Origin: Leishmania infantum JPCM5
Lineage: Eukaryota > Euglenozoa > Kinetoplastea > Trypanosomatida > Trypanosomatidae
Assembly: GCF_000002875.2 (NCBI RefSeq)
Contig: NC_009403.2
Span: 599,001 to 663,000 of the forward strand
DNA: 64,000 nt
Direction of reading: 5' to 3'
The notes beneath the pieces were generated by a model. That model was not told the origin of the DNA. It did no database searches and worked only from the letters and a program-made list of their open reading frames with translations. Below are positions 21,040 to 31,148 of this stretch, one piece after another (positions within the stretch are counted from its first letter, which is position 1; the number at the start of each line of letters is the position of its first letter). A program made the translations under genes and the position numbers.

Positions 21040-24000
21040 CGTTCGCCGCTGTATTCTGTTGCGAAAATGTGGCTGGGAGGGTTCCTGACCTCGCGTTGGT
21101 GAAAAAAAGGTCTTCACAAGCGCCGCCCTGATCTTCGCTGGCGCTTTGCGTGCACCGCCGGCTTTGTTGCACGTGCGTGCGGTTGGCGCCACCCGAAGTT
21201 GCCGCCACGAGGTCAATCCACAGCAGCTCCTTTCGCATAATCTTTTTCCAAAGCGCAAGCGAATGTATTTCCTTAGACTTTTTTTGGATCCACCATGGCA
21301 ACGCCAGCTGCCCCCCCCGCACGCGTGGGGGTTTCCTGGCGCGAATAAAAGATCTTTTTGGCACACCGCCAGCTACGCCCACCCGTGCAGACCCCCACCC
21401 TCTGCTTAAACACGGCCGGGCTTTTGTTGGAAAGCATTTCTCCTTTTTTCACCTTTGTCCATTTCAGCCTTGCTCCCCGTCTCGCTGGTACTTTGCCGTT
21501 GGCCAGAGCATGTGCTGTCATAGTTCCCGGAATCGCCGCTAAGAGATCTCTGGCTGCTGCACGTCTTTCCTGCCAAGCGCCGCGGTGCTTCCAACTGTCC
21601 CACCCCCCGCGCTGCGCGGGCGACCCCCAAGAAGCTCTCGCTCGTTTTTGCGAAAAGACCCACCAGCTCGGCTTGGCGCTTTGGGTGTGCCGGCGGGTCG
21701 AAGTAACGCAGTCGTGCCCGCCCCTCCCCGGGCCCCCAAATAGTTGATCGTTACCGGGTCCCAAGAAAATCCAAAAGCCTTCTGAGGGTGCCTGCGGATA
21801 TGAAAGGTGCGCTTGCATGCCGTGCCCTGAAAAGATCTCTTGCCCGTTGCTTTTTGACGCCTTCACGTCTCCAGACTTTGAATTTGATGAATCTTGCGAC
21901 AAAAGCCCGCGGGTCCGCCACCCGCAAAACGCCCTCTTAGGGAAACGGCGGCGCGGTAGCTTTGACACAAAGTGAAAACCCGGCTGTCGTGGGTGTTTCC
22001 CTGCCGGGTTGCCCTGGCAAGGTGTCCGCCCGCTGCCCACAGGTGTGCCTTCTCCGAAAACCACTTTTGTCAGCGCACTGGTCGCGCGCGTCTTTGCTTT
22101 CGGCGCCCCCCCCCTTTCTTTTCACCAGACCCGCTGTGATGAGTCATGCTTTCTCATTCCTGAGCCAGCTATCGGTGTGATCCCCTTTTCAGCGATGCGT
22201 GGTGACCTTCTGTCGGCTTTTTATGTCTGGCTGCGAATGCGGAAACCATAAATAAGTGGCAGTGGTTTGTGTCCCTCTTTTGCTTTGTGCACGCTTCGTG
22301 TGTGCGTTTTGCTTTCTTCGCTAAGGTTAGGTTTTTTCACGCAAAGACCCAGGCGGCGCCAAGTCTCGCACATGCAACGGTGGGCTCCCATGACAAAATC
22401 CCTTTCAGACGCCCTCGATCCGTGGTCAGTGCAAAAACAGTTGAAACAAAGCAGGTGGGTTTTGCCGGTCCGCTGTTCGGCCTCCTTGGCCATCAATGTG
22501 GTTAGGACGGGGATGGTTTCGCGCCTCAGAATGGCGGGGGTCGCAAAGTAGTGCTGTGCGACCCGGTCGATTTCCACGTTCAAGCCTTGCCCACTGCAGA
22601 GCCACCGCCTTCTGGCGCCCTCATTCCCATCCTGGCTGGGAAACTGGCTTGGGCGCTTGGGGCTACTTCTTGGCGCTGGGTCTCGTTCGGCTTTGTCTTG
22701 TGCGGTCGTCTTCGGGCTTGCGTCGTCTCCCCGGGTTTCTGGTCTGCATGTTTTCCGCCGCCCCCCTCCCCCCAAGGTCCGCCGCAGCGGCAAAACAGCG
22801 CACCGTCACAATGGACGGCTTGGTGGAAACTCGGGTCTGCGTTGGCTCTGTCTGGCGCGGTGGCGTTCTCGCCGCTAGCATCGCGCATTGCCCCAGCGCA
22901 ACCGCGGCCTTACAACGGCCCCTTCGCTTTGGCCTGGTGGGCGGAGAATTAAATGCCGCCACCGACGCCGCCCTCGGTTCCCGCTATGCCCTGTGTGGGG
23001 GGGGGGGCTTTTAACCTGCCGTTGGGGCGGCCAGGTGAGGGGTGGGGTGGGTGCGGGGAAAGTCCACAATCGCCTCACAAATCCACCAAAAGGCGGTTTT
23101 GTGACCCCCCCCCGGGGTGTCCGGGAAAGCGTTCCGGTTGAAGGGCCCCAGCCTTTCGCCCCCCGCAGCCCCGGATGGCGACAGACCCGACAGTTTGGGC
23201 GCGCTCGGCCTTTTTGTCTTCAGCGCAAAAAGGGGACATACCGCGATCGGCGATACGAGGGGGAAAGCGCCGCGGTTCTTTGCCGTTGCTTCAAGCCTCT
23301 CCATTCCTTGCGGCTTTGCCGTCTTTGCTCTGCCTGAAAAAGAGGCTTCGGCCTGTTTACGTCCATCAACGGATGTCACGTCAGCCCGCTCGTTTGACCA
23401 GGTAAGATGACGCGTCCGTCTTCGCCGAAGACGGTGGTGGTGGTGGTGGGGAAAGGCAGCGTGCTTTGCGGCAGAAAGCCGCGGGCTAACCCCTCTTTTT
23501 GTTTATGGAGCATCACATGGCTGTCGGCACGAGGCCGGGTCTCCCAGTGGCTCCCGCGCTCGTGTGTGGTAGTGCGTCTCTTTTCCCTCTGCAGCCGAGC
23601 CCGTTTTAACACCTTTAGCAAACAGTGGTGGCGCTTAAAGGTAAATGTAAGGGTGGCGGGAAAAGGATGGGGGGGTGGGGGTTTTCTTTCCACCCCCCCC
23701 CCCCCTTCGCGGGCGCACCGAACCCGACATGGATGGCAAAAAGCCATTTGCTGTTATATACCGCTCCGGTGCGCTGCTGTATGGGGCTTTGCCGCGGGAA
23801 TTGGTGGTGGTGGTTCGCTCTGGCCCCCCCCTGCGCAACGGGCGCTTTTCCCATTGTCACCGGGGGGGGGGGTGTTTGGCCTTTGCGGGGGTGGGCGCCA
23901 AGCCCTTTTTCCCGCCTGGCGGCCCCAGCGGTCATAAGAGGCGGAAAGCGCCGTGATTGCCAGGCTGTAGTTTACTTCTGCGACGGTGGTCGTTAGGGAT

Positions 24001-24060
24001 GCCTTCGGCTCAGACCCCCGAGCCAAGCTTGTCAAGTATCACGCCCGGGTTTGACATAGC
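21040..24060. other. Abnormal G/T-skewed, A-poor sequence right of the N
   Basis: Mirror image in composition of the left half: on the + strand A is scarce (22681-22740 contains no A) and G/T runs dominate. No credible gene; open frames overlap on both strands. It contains a perfect hairpin with 9-bp arms around one base at 23416-23434 and a GGTGGT run behind it. Composition drifts back to ordinary Leishmania spacer between about 24000 and 24300. Confidence 0.6.
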
Positions 24061-24642
24061 TACTTTTCTCTTGCAGAAAAAAAAACTCGAAAACAGGCTC
24101 CAGCACACATGGGGATTTGCTTTGCCATCCAGTCGCTTAGGTTCTTCCTCCCTGCGTCGCACATGTCCCTCCCGACATCGTTATTACACCCTCCTTTGCT
24201 GAGTCACTTTTCTTCGAATGCATGGGTGGTTCTCTTTTCCGTAACCTGCGAGGAATGCATGTCATTTTCGACGCGCGCGGGCCGCGGTTGACGTGCGTGG
24301 CTCCTCTTTCCTTTGCGCGGGCATCGCCGTGAAAACTGCCCGCTGCATCTCCTGTCTCGCTTTCGTCGTATCCGGCCAAATGCGGGAACGGCTTGGAGGC
24401 GACACGCAAAAACTCCCTGCATCTTTTTTGAACTGCTCAGACCCATGCTTTCCCACCCGGCGATCACTCAGGAGACACAACCTCTGCGCAGATCTACCTT
24501 TCCTCGACCTACCGTCTCCAGAGAAATACAATGCACTTTCAGTTTCTTTTCCGGCGTTCTCCTGCCCGAACCCGATGGCCTTTCGGGTTCCTCGGCGTGG
24601 TGCCTTGGGTCTCCGTGCTTCGACGCCCGTCCCCGGCGACGC
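24061..24642. other. Spacer before SIDER copy 3
   Basis: More ordinary spacer DNA with mixed composition and no supported gene. Confidence 0.4.
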
Positions 24643-25224
24643 CCCAATGACGGGGAGGAGGCATCTCAGTGCGTGGTATCTCAGGGCCCAGTGCATTCAC
24701 ATTATTCCACAGGGGGGGGTGGCCGAGCAGCCCCCTCCCGCTATCCCCTTTCCTGCCAGCTGCAGAGCCGCTTCTGCTGGTGACAGGGCCATCCCCCCTA
24801 CGTCGTAGTGGGGGGTCAGAGCGATGCATCGCTGTTGATGTCGGCGGTCGAGGCCCTGGATGGCGTTGCATCGGAGCCACCTGCGACAGCGAACGCGTCT
24901 GTGCCATCCGCCTGATGGGCGAAGTGTCGGCGTGACTCGAGCGCGTATCAGACGGTCCTCGCTGCCTACTGGTGTGGGGAGCGTGAGCCACCCCGAGGGT
25001 CGCACGAGGTGGTGACCGGCACCATGGGCATGGCTGTGAGGCGACCTGCGAGGAGGCTGGGGGGGGGGGAGGAGCTCGAGGCAGGGGCCGAGCTCAGATG
25101 ACTGGGTCGGCGCATTGCTGTAGCGCGCGCCTGCGGCTTCTTCGCACCACGTGGGTGGGGCCTGCGACTGGCCGGTGTAGAGGGGGGCCGCACTCGTGCT
25201 TCTTGCCAGTTAAGGGAGATGTTG
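24643..25224 (+). repeat. SIDER-like short retroposon, copy 3
   Basis: Near-identical to copy 1 from the 5' block (tcagtgcgtggtatctcagg) to the sequence ctggccggtgtagagg. Beyond that it has a different 3' end, shared with copy 5: a run of about 32 identical bases from ctcgtgcttcttgccagtta to gagatgttg at 25224. The palindrome at about 24793-24816 has one arm mutated. It lies in the spacer directly ahead of the PIH1-domain gene. Confidence 0.7.
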
Positions 25225-25257
25225 GCACACCAAAAATGTAACGTTGATACTTAGGCT

Positions 25258-25287
25258 CTTCTTTACTTCCCTCCTTTTTCTTTGCAG
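25258..25287 (+). promoter_or_regulatory. Likely trans-splice acceptor of the PIH1-domain gene
   Basis: A nearly pure pyrimidine tract followed by TTTGCAG ends at 25287, only 32 bases before the ATG at 25320, with no AG in between the tract and the acceptor. This supports the chosen start. Confidence 0.6.
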
Positions 25288-25319
25288 TCGGTAGTGTTTT
25301 CGAAAACTCTCACTCTGAA

Positions 25320-26417
25320 ATGTTGACGGCATCTGGTCTCATGGTCGGCTTTGCGTTCGTGGCAAAAACCGCGGATGAGTCTTGTAGTTACATAGTGAAT
25401 GTTTGCGGCCACGATTCTGTTGGGCCCCCACTTGCCCGAAGTATGAACGCAGTGGATACTGAGTACGTAGAGCACCGCGGAGTCGATAATCTTATTATCC
25501 CCATCTCCGTCAGCGAACCGAAAGAAACAAAAAGTGGCGATTACGCATACTGCGTGGATGTTGTCGTGCATACGCTTTTGATTAAAAAGTGCTCTCCCGG
25601 GCACCGCCTTCTTCAACATCTGACGGAAAAACTGGTGACGCTTTCGATGGAGTGGATTCGAAATGAGTGTGGTGTACAATTGTTGCCGAGGTCTTGTCGA
25701 ATCGCTGGCAACCCCCTTTACTATGACGACACCGTCGAAACATCAAAGTCGATGACTTCGATAATCGAGAACGCTGCTGCGCTGCTTCAGAGGAAGTCAA
25801 ATAGTTCTTTTACTCGCAAGGACGAGCAAGACACCATTCCGGATGCACTTGATTTAATGAAGGCACAGGTACCGGAGTGCAAACAACCGCGGATTCGTGA
25901 AGTGATATCAACACCAGCGATCAAAAAAGGGTTTTTGGTAGACGGAAATGCACGACTTTACGGCCCTGACGGAAGCAGTGAAGGTTCTGGCAAAGCTCCA
26001 GACCCTTTGTCACACATTCCACAATCACTGCGGGAGAGGTGTCAAATTATTGACACACGAAACGTGGAAGGGCTCACCGCTCCCCCTGCTAAAACACTGA
26101 AGTCCGTAGATAAGACGGCAAATACGCACACTTCCGGCACGATTGTCGCACCTACTTCTGAGCTTCAAGGAAAAGACGAGGCTAGCTGGGCCCGCTTCTC
26201 CATAGAGCGTACTGGGGAGAAGGTGATCGTTAGATTTTTAGTACCTGACAGTGTGTCCTCACTTCATGACATTGATCTCTCTGCAACAAAAGACACACTG
26301 GAAATTAATGGAAGCGTAACTCAGCTGCCAGTGCCTATCGTGACGGATGACGTGCAGGCCAAGTTTGTCAAATCCACACGGATCTTGATCGTGACATGTA
26401 TGATTGATGTATCATAA
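25320..26417 (+). CDS. PIH1-domain protein (dynein assembly / R2TP type)
   Basis: A 365-residue protein. Residues about 23-130 read as a PIH1 N-domain: INVCGHDSVGPPL-like start, NLIIPISVSEPKE, YCVDVVVHTLLIKKC and LTEKLVTLSMEWIRNECGV. A variable linker follows (about 150-280), and residues about 285-365 form a CS-like beta-sandwich (ARFSIERTGEKVIVRFLVPD to STRILIVTCMIDVS). PIH proteins link HSP90 and RUVBL1/2 to clients and are needed for pre-assembly of axonemal dyneins, which fits a flagellate. WDR92, another member of that pathway, lies at 58274 in this window. The coding sequence is visibly more AT-rich than genes to its left. Which PIH paralogue this is (PIH1D1, PIH1D2/3 or Kintoun-like) is not settled. 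Confidence 0.75.
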   Translation: MLTASGLMVGFAFVAKTADESCSYIVNVCGHDSVGPPLARSMNAVDTEYVEHRGVDNLIIPISVSEPKETKSGDYAYCVDVVVHTLLIKKCSPGHRLLQHLTEKLVTLSMEWIRNECGVQLLPRSCRIAGNPLYYDDTVETSKSMTSIIENAAALLQRKSNSSFTRKDEQDTIPDALDLMKAQVPECKQPRIREVISTPAIKKGFLVDGNARLYGPDGSSEGSGKAPDPLSHIPQSLRERCQIIDTRNVEGLTAPPAKTLKSVDKTANTHTSGTIVAPTSELQGKDEASWARFSIERTGEKVIVRFLVPDSVSSLHDIDLSATKDTLEINGSVTQLPVPIVTDDVQAKFVKSTRILIVTCMIDVS

Positions 26418-26706
26418 AATAGTCAAGAAGAATTATTTTTGCCACTCATCCTCAGCAGCCGACTAGTAGCAAATTCACTCTCCTGTTCGAAAAACAAATA
26501 GGCTCTCTCTCGCGGAGTATAAAGCGGAATTTCGCACGACTTGACAAAATCGCTGCACACTACTCAAGTCAACTGCATATGCTCGGGAAACTATCTGTAA
26601 AATACCTTAAATTTACTCCCTTTACATCTCTGCTCACTACTGCTGCAAATGTTGGTTGTATAGCTGCTCACAGTCCAGAAAGCGACTGGAGGAGACATAA
26701 ATAAAC
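26418..26706. other. Short AT-rich spacer
   Basis: An AT-rich spacer of 289 bases, unusual for Leishmania. It contains no strong polypyrimidine tract immediately before the MAP kinase ATG; a weak one lies near 26615-26640. Confidence 0.4.
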
Positions 26707-27798
26707 ATGGCTCAACTCGTCCCTTTAGTTGAACTGCCCAGCGGCAAAAAAATATATAGTGTCCGAGGGCAGCAGTTCGAAGTGGACAGGCAATATGATC
26801 TGGTCAAGGTTGTTGGATTTGGTGCGTGTGGCACTGTTTGTTCAGCGGTCGCGAACGGGTCGGGTGAGCGAGTGGCGATCAAGCGACTGTCGCGTGTTTT
26901 TGGTGATCTTCGTGAAGGGAAACGAATTTTGCGGGAGATGGAGATAATGACGTCGCTGAAGCACAATAATCTGATTCGCCTCCACCACTTCATGCGGCCA
27001 CAGTCAAAGGAGACTTTTGAGGACATATACTTGGTGATGGATCTTTATGACACAGATCTAAATCGTATTATACGAAGTCGGCAGAAACTCACTGATGAAC
27101 ATCTGCAGTATTTTATGATTCAAGCGTTCCGTGGATTGCATTACCTTCACTCTGCCAAGGTGATGCATCGCGACCTGAAGCCGAGCAACTTGCTTGTAAA
27201 TGCAGACTGCGCTCTAGCAATCTGCGATTTTGGGCTGGCTCGTGATGATCAAGTGATGAGCTCGTCAGATCTCACACAGTACGTCGTAACACGGTGGTAC
27301 AGACCCCCTGAGGTACTCGGGATGGGATCCAATCAGTACACGAGCGCGGTCGATGTCTGGAGCCTTGGCCTGATCTTTGCAGAGCTAATGCTGGGGCGCA
27401 CTTTGCTTCCGGGAACAGATTATATTGGACAGCTAGTAATGATTGTCAACCTATTAGGATCCCCGTCCATAGATGACATGGAGTTTCTGAGCTCAGAAGC
27501 AAAGGCATTTATTCTCTCTCAGCCGCGTCGGCCGGCTCTCTCCTTCAGAGATCTTTTTCCAATGGCTACAGAAGAGGCAACTGACCTTCTGTCGAAGCTG
27601 CTAGTTTTCCATCCAGCGAGGCGATTAACTGCGAAGCAAGTGATGGAACATCCATATTTTTCGAAGTACAGAGATGCCGCAGAAGAAGCTGACGCTCCTG
27701 ATCCGTTTGTGTGGAATCATAGCCATATAGAAACCAAAGAGCAACTCCGTGAGGATTTGTGGCGGGTTGTCGAAGCCCATTCGCAATCGAACGGATAG
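26707..27798 (+). CDS. MPK4: Mitogen-activated protein kinase, MPK4 type
   Basis: A 363-residue protein kinase of the CMGC/MAPK group. Key residues: glycine loop GFGACGTV (37-44), Lys59 in VAIK, HRDLKPSN (154-161), DFG (174-176), the phosphorylation lip TQY (190-192) followed by VVTRWYRPPE, and a MAPK insert region with LLGSPS. The TQY motif, instead of TEY or TDY, is that of LmxMPK4 and its trypanosome orthologue, and the chromosomal neighbourhood agrees. MPK4 has been reported essential in Leishmania mexicana; substrates are unclear. The kinase looks complete and active. Codon use is AT-richer than in genes before 17 kb. Confidence 0.92.
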   Translation: MAQLVPLVELPSGKKIYSVRGQQFEVDRQYDLVKVVGFGACGTVCSAVANGSGERVAIKRLSRVFGDLREGKRILREMEIMTSLKHNNLIRLHHFMRPQSKETFEDIYLVMDLYDTDLNRIIRSRQKLTDEHLQYFMIQAFRGLHYLHSAKVMHRDLKPSNLLVNADCALAICDFGLARDDQVMSSSDLTQYVVTRWYRPPEVLGMGSNQYTSAVDVWSLGLIFAELMLGRTLLPGTDYIGQLVMIVNLLGSPSIDDMEFLSSEAKAFILSQPRRPALSFRDLFPMATEEATDLLSKLLVFHPARRLTAKQVMEHPYFSKYRDAAEEADAPDPFVWNHSHIETKEQLREDLWRVVEAHSQSNG

Positions 27799-28187
27799 GA
27801 ATCTGGTTCTCACTTTTTTGTTGCATGCACCACTCAAACCTCTTCTAATAAGAACACCCGCTTTTAAATCGTCCACTGACGGTGCACTGTGGCTATTGCT
27901 GAGCAAGGCAACACTCCACATTTCTTCTCCGCAAATTAAAATTCACTGTAATTTCTAGAGATCGAAGATCCCTCGTTTCTGGACTGTTAAAAAGAAAAAA
28001 TAAGAAACTCTGATGAAGCGTAAACCAATCTTGTGCGCGCTGCTGCCCAATCTATACTTCCTCCCCTTTTCCCCGCCTCTCAATAGTACATGGATACTTC
28101 GATCGTTTTTTATTTTTTTTTTATTTTTGCTCATCAAGGGATAATTATTCGACGATCTCTTTCGTATACACCGGTAAGTTGAGACGC
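27799..28187. other. Spacer between MPK4 and the reductase gene
   Basis: No gene. A T-rich tract at 28103-28130 is followed by AG at about 28137 and likely serves trans-splicing of the next mRNA. Confidence 0.45.
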
Positions 28188-29942
28188 ATGAGACGTCCGC
28201 GTGAGCCAGCACCAGGGGAGTGCTGTGGAAGCGGGTGTACCCGCTGCGTATGGGATATTTACTACGATGAAGTCGCCAGATTTGAAGAGCTTATAGCAGG
28301 CGGGGGGATCGAAGAGGATTGCACCCAATCCTCAGAGGAGGAAGAGGTTGTTAATTATATCGGTTCCGTTGTGGTGAAGTACATTGATCCACCAGCTTTG
28401 CCCACCACAGGCTCTCCAGGTGAGTGGGAGAGAGCCGAAATGAAGGCGCGCGGTTTCTTTCCCATTGACAGAATCGAACTAGTGAGCTGCAGCACATCCC
28501 TGTTTTCTCCAACTGATCCGGGAATCAGCGTCGTCAACCTCTTCACATCCGCAAAAGGCAGGACAATGCTACCAGGCGATGTAGTGGAGGTTCTTGTGAC
28601 TAACAGTCGCGGTACTCAGGACGCCGATGACGTTGAGAGGCTGTGCAAGGCGCTTCGCCTGGATCCGTATGCGTGGTGCGAGCTGCATCGCTCCCCGTTT
28701 GTGCCGGAAGACAACTTTCCCCCGTGGCTTCCGCTACAAAAGCCTCTGACACTTGGACAGCTTCTCTCTGCCTACGTCGATATAAGCAGTAGTAGCTACC
28801 TGTTGCATCAGAGCTTTTTCGAAAGTCTTTTTCGAATTTACAGCGACTCCAAACCTTCCTCAGCATCTTCGACTTCAACCACCCCGTCACCCGATCCAGA
28901 GAAGGTGCGACTTCTTGAGGCCTGCGCGTCCTCTGAAACAGGTCCCCAGCTGCTGCGTTCGCTGTCAAAAAGCAGTACACCGCTTTGCTACCCTTCTCTT
29001 GTCGACGTACTTGAGGTCTTTTCCTTCGTCCAAATTCCACTTGACCGTCTCCTTGAGGTCAGTGGACCGCTCCAGACGCGCAGGTATAGCCTGGCAAACT
29101 GGATTCCTGCAACGCTTCCGCCAAGCCCACTTCAGCTGTGCATGAGGGAGGTGTGCGCTCGACGCTCTGCAAATTTACCTGCAGCTACTGCCGTTGGCGC
29201 GGACGCTCAGCGCGTTGCAGACATGCTCAACAGAGCTGCTCAGGATGCCTCCAGGGACCACAGCGACTTTTTCTTTGGACACACGTCCCACCCGTTGTGT
29301 TGTGCAGCGCGCTCTATGACGAGGAGCGCAGCTGCCGCAGGTCAGAGAGGCATGTACGTCAGCTTTTCTCTTTTTGGAAACTCTTTATTTGCCCGGCAGC
29401 TTCAGGCTGGATGCACAGCTCTGTGCAACCCTGCTCAAGCCAAGAGTTTGTGCAGTCAACTTTTTCTTATCGGGTGTGGCACAGGGATTGCTCCTTTGAT
29501 TGCGGCTGTCACGCAGCTGATGCTTCGTCGCGCCTCCACAGCCGCCGGCAGTGCTCCGTTTCCATGCTGGGTGTTCTACGGAGCGCGCACAAAGGCGGAA
29601 CTTTTGTATGATGAAACCCTCCAGGAAGCACTGAGGACAGGAGCCATTGCCAAGTACGAGTACGCGCTTTCCCGAGAGGAGGACAATAAGAAGCAAGGCA
29701 GGTATGTGACCGACCTTGTGAAGCGGAACAGGCTAATGGTCACGGGTTCCCTGCAAAACGAGGGTCAGCTATTTGTGTGTGGTCCGGCAAAGGCTCTTCT
29801 ATCTGTTCGGCAGCTGGTCAAGTGCGACCTGCTCGCCGAGCCAGACGATGATGACAGTGTGCAGGAGCAACGACTGTTGATGCTAGAGGATCGAGGGCGA
29901 CTGAACTTCGATATATGGAGCACGGGAAACATATTTGAGTGA
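28188..29942 (+). CDS. OXLD1-like domain fused to CPR-type FAD/NADPH reductase
   Basis: A 584-residue protein; the start is the ATG at 28188 because the frame upstream only has TTG. The N-terminus carries the oxidoreductase-like (OXLD1) signature ECCGSGCTRCVWDIYYDE (about 11-28). The rest resembles the C-terminal half of cytochrome P450 reductases: PLTLGQLLSAYVDIS (connecting domain), RRYSLANWIP (FAD site, R-x-Y-S), FLIGCGTGIAPLIA (NADPH pyrophosphate loop), CWVFYGARTKAELLYDETL and LFVCGPAKAL (Cys-Gly-Pro). No FMN-binding flavodoxin domain is present; about 120 residues of unclear fold sit in its place. It is therefore a flavoprotein reductase that needs a separate acceptor. The electron partner is unknown; a link to CIAPIN1/Tah18-like or mitochondrial chemistry is speculation. 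Confidence 0.82.
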   Translation: MRRPREPAPGECCGSGCTRCVWDIYYDEVARFEELIAGGGIEEDCTQSSEEEEVVNYIGSVVVKYIDPPALPTTGSPGEWERAEMKARGFFPIDRIELVSCSTSLFSPTDPGISVVNLFTSAKGRTMLPGDVVEVLVTNSRGTQDADDVERLCKALRLDPYAWCELHRSPFVPEDNFPPWLPLQKPLTLGQLLSAYVDISSSSYLLHQSFFESLFRIYSDSKPSSASSTSTTPSPDPEKVRLLEACASSETGPQLLRSLSKSSTPLCYPSLVDVLEVFSFVQIPLDRLLEVSGPLQTRRYSLANWIPATLPPSPLQLCMREVCARRSANLPAATAVGADAQRVADMLNRAAQDASRDHSDFFFGHTSHPLCCAARSMTRSAAAAGQRGMYVSFSLFGNSLFARQLQAGCTALCNPAQAKSLCSQLFLIGCGTGIAPLIAAVTQLMLRRASTAAGSAPFPCWVFYGARTKAELLYDETLQEALRTGAIAKYEYALSREEDNKKQGRYVTDLVKRNRLMVTGSLQNEGQLFVCGPAKALLSVRQLVKCDLLAEPDDDDSVQEQRLLMLEDRGRLNFDIWSTGNIFE

Positions 29943-30406
29943 TGCATACGTTCCTATCGCTGTGTATGATGGACTACATGAGTGAACGGTTAAAAAAATA
30001 GAGGCGCAGCAATGGAACTTTCAGTGAATCAGTATTCCTCTACATGGATCTTGCAGAGCTTTTCGGCGCGGCGCTTGAGATGTACACGTCTATTTGAGTA
30101 TGAGGTGCTAATGGATGCTTTGTTTTGTACATCACGCACAGTCTCTCCACTTTTGACGTTGTGCCCTTATCGCTGATACGGTGCATATTTCTCGTTACTG
30201 CGCAATCTCCAACTGTTGCGCTAGTGAAGCCACTGGTGTCCGTGAATCTGCATCATACATAGAAACCATTCAATGATACAGTTTATCGATACTATCGCAA
30301 GTGAGGCGGAAGAAGAAGAGCATTGGCGCTGGCATGAGCGAGCTGCTTAAACGCGTGCAGCCCAACCTTGATAACTGCGCGTGCGTTTTCCTCAGAGTAT
30401 CATACC
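29943..30406. other. Spacer
   Basis: AT-rich spacer with no supported gene and no strong pyrimidine tract. Confidence 0.4.
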
Positions 30407-30771
30407 ATGGCAAACGGCAAGAGGGCCAGTATTCGCAACATTGCATTTAGCCAAGCCATCGCCACGTTTCGTGAAGCTGAAGGACTGAACTTTATCGTCG
30501 AAGACGCCTTTTCGAAGAACACATTATGAAGGCCACTGACCCTTCTGCACGAGTATTTAAGCCGTTGAGGGAGTACTGGCGGTCTTGCCCCGAGGAGGAA
30601 GAGCAACCTTACCTGAGCCAGATCACGATGCGCGTCCACTCAAGCCTGTCCGCGGTGGGCTTCGCAGCGTTCAGCCGTACGTTGACGGACGCAGGCATTA
30701 GCCACAACGTTTTGCAGGCTACTACCACGATAAAATTTTTGTCCCTGCGGCGAGCAGGGCGACAGCGTTGA
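30407..30771 (+). pseudogene. Small gene broken by a frameshift (hypothetical)
   Basis: An ATG at 30407 opens a 40-codon frame (MANGKRASIRNIAFSQ to FSKNTL) that stops at 30529. The frame starting FEEHIMKATDP runs on from just before that stop to 30771, with coding-like content (KPLREYWRSCP, SLSAVGFAAFSRTL). Read with a single shift near 30505-30515, the two would form one protein of about 120 residues. No family recognised. It could be a recent pseudogene, a sequencing error, or two chance frames. A small conserved basic protein at this position in related species would settle it. Confidence 0.4.
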
Positions 30772-31148
30772 GTGTACTGACTGTTCTTTCCGCTGGATCT
30801 TTCTAGTGACATTATCGACCACCTCGGTGTCTTGGTCTTTTGTGCTTTGGCACTCAAACACGGAAAAGCAAACAGCTCTCTGCGGTCTCTTGCATTCCAG
30901 AGCCTCTCTGCACATCAGCGATGCAGTCCGATGGGCTCCTTTCGTTCTGTTTTATGCGCAATGCCATGTGTTGCTGCTGCGAAGAAAAAGAAGCACATAG
31001 GCACTTCTGGGGTGCCGTTCTTGGAGCCCCCTTCCACTATTCCTCTCTCCCCATCGTTTCTCCGTTTTCACATTTTCCGAAGCTGGGTCGAGGGGCCGAC
31101 AGCAGTGGCTAGAGACACGCATCACAAACTCATCATTGTAAGGCGAGG
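30772..31148. other. Spacer before the CHCH gene
   Basis: No gene supported. A pyrimidine-rich tract around 31025-31075 precedes the ATG at 31149 and may carry its trans-splice site. Confidence 0.45.

Noticed and set aside
21286..21298. ggatccaccatgg, which looks like an engineered BamHI-Kozak-start junction (vector)
   Set aside because: The frame behind it stops after 17 codons and no other vector sequence is visible; the surrounding sequence is of doubtful accuracy, so this is taken as chance.
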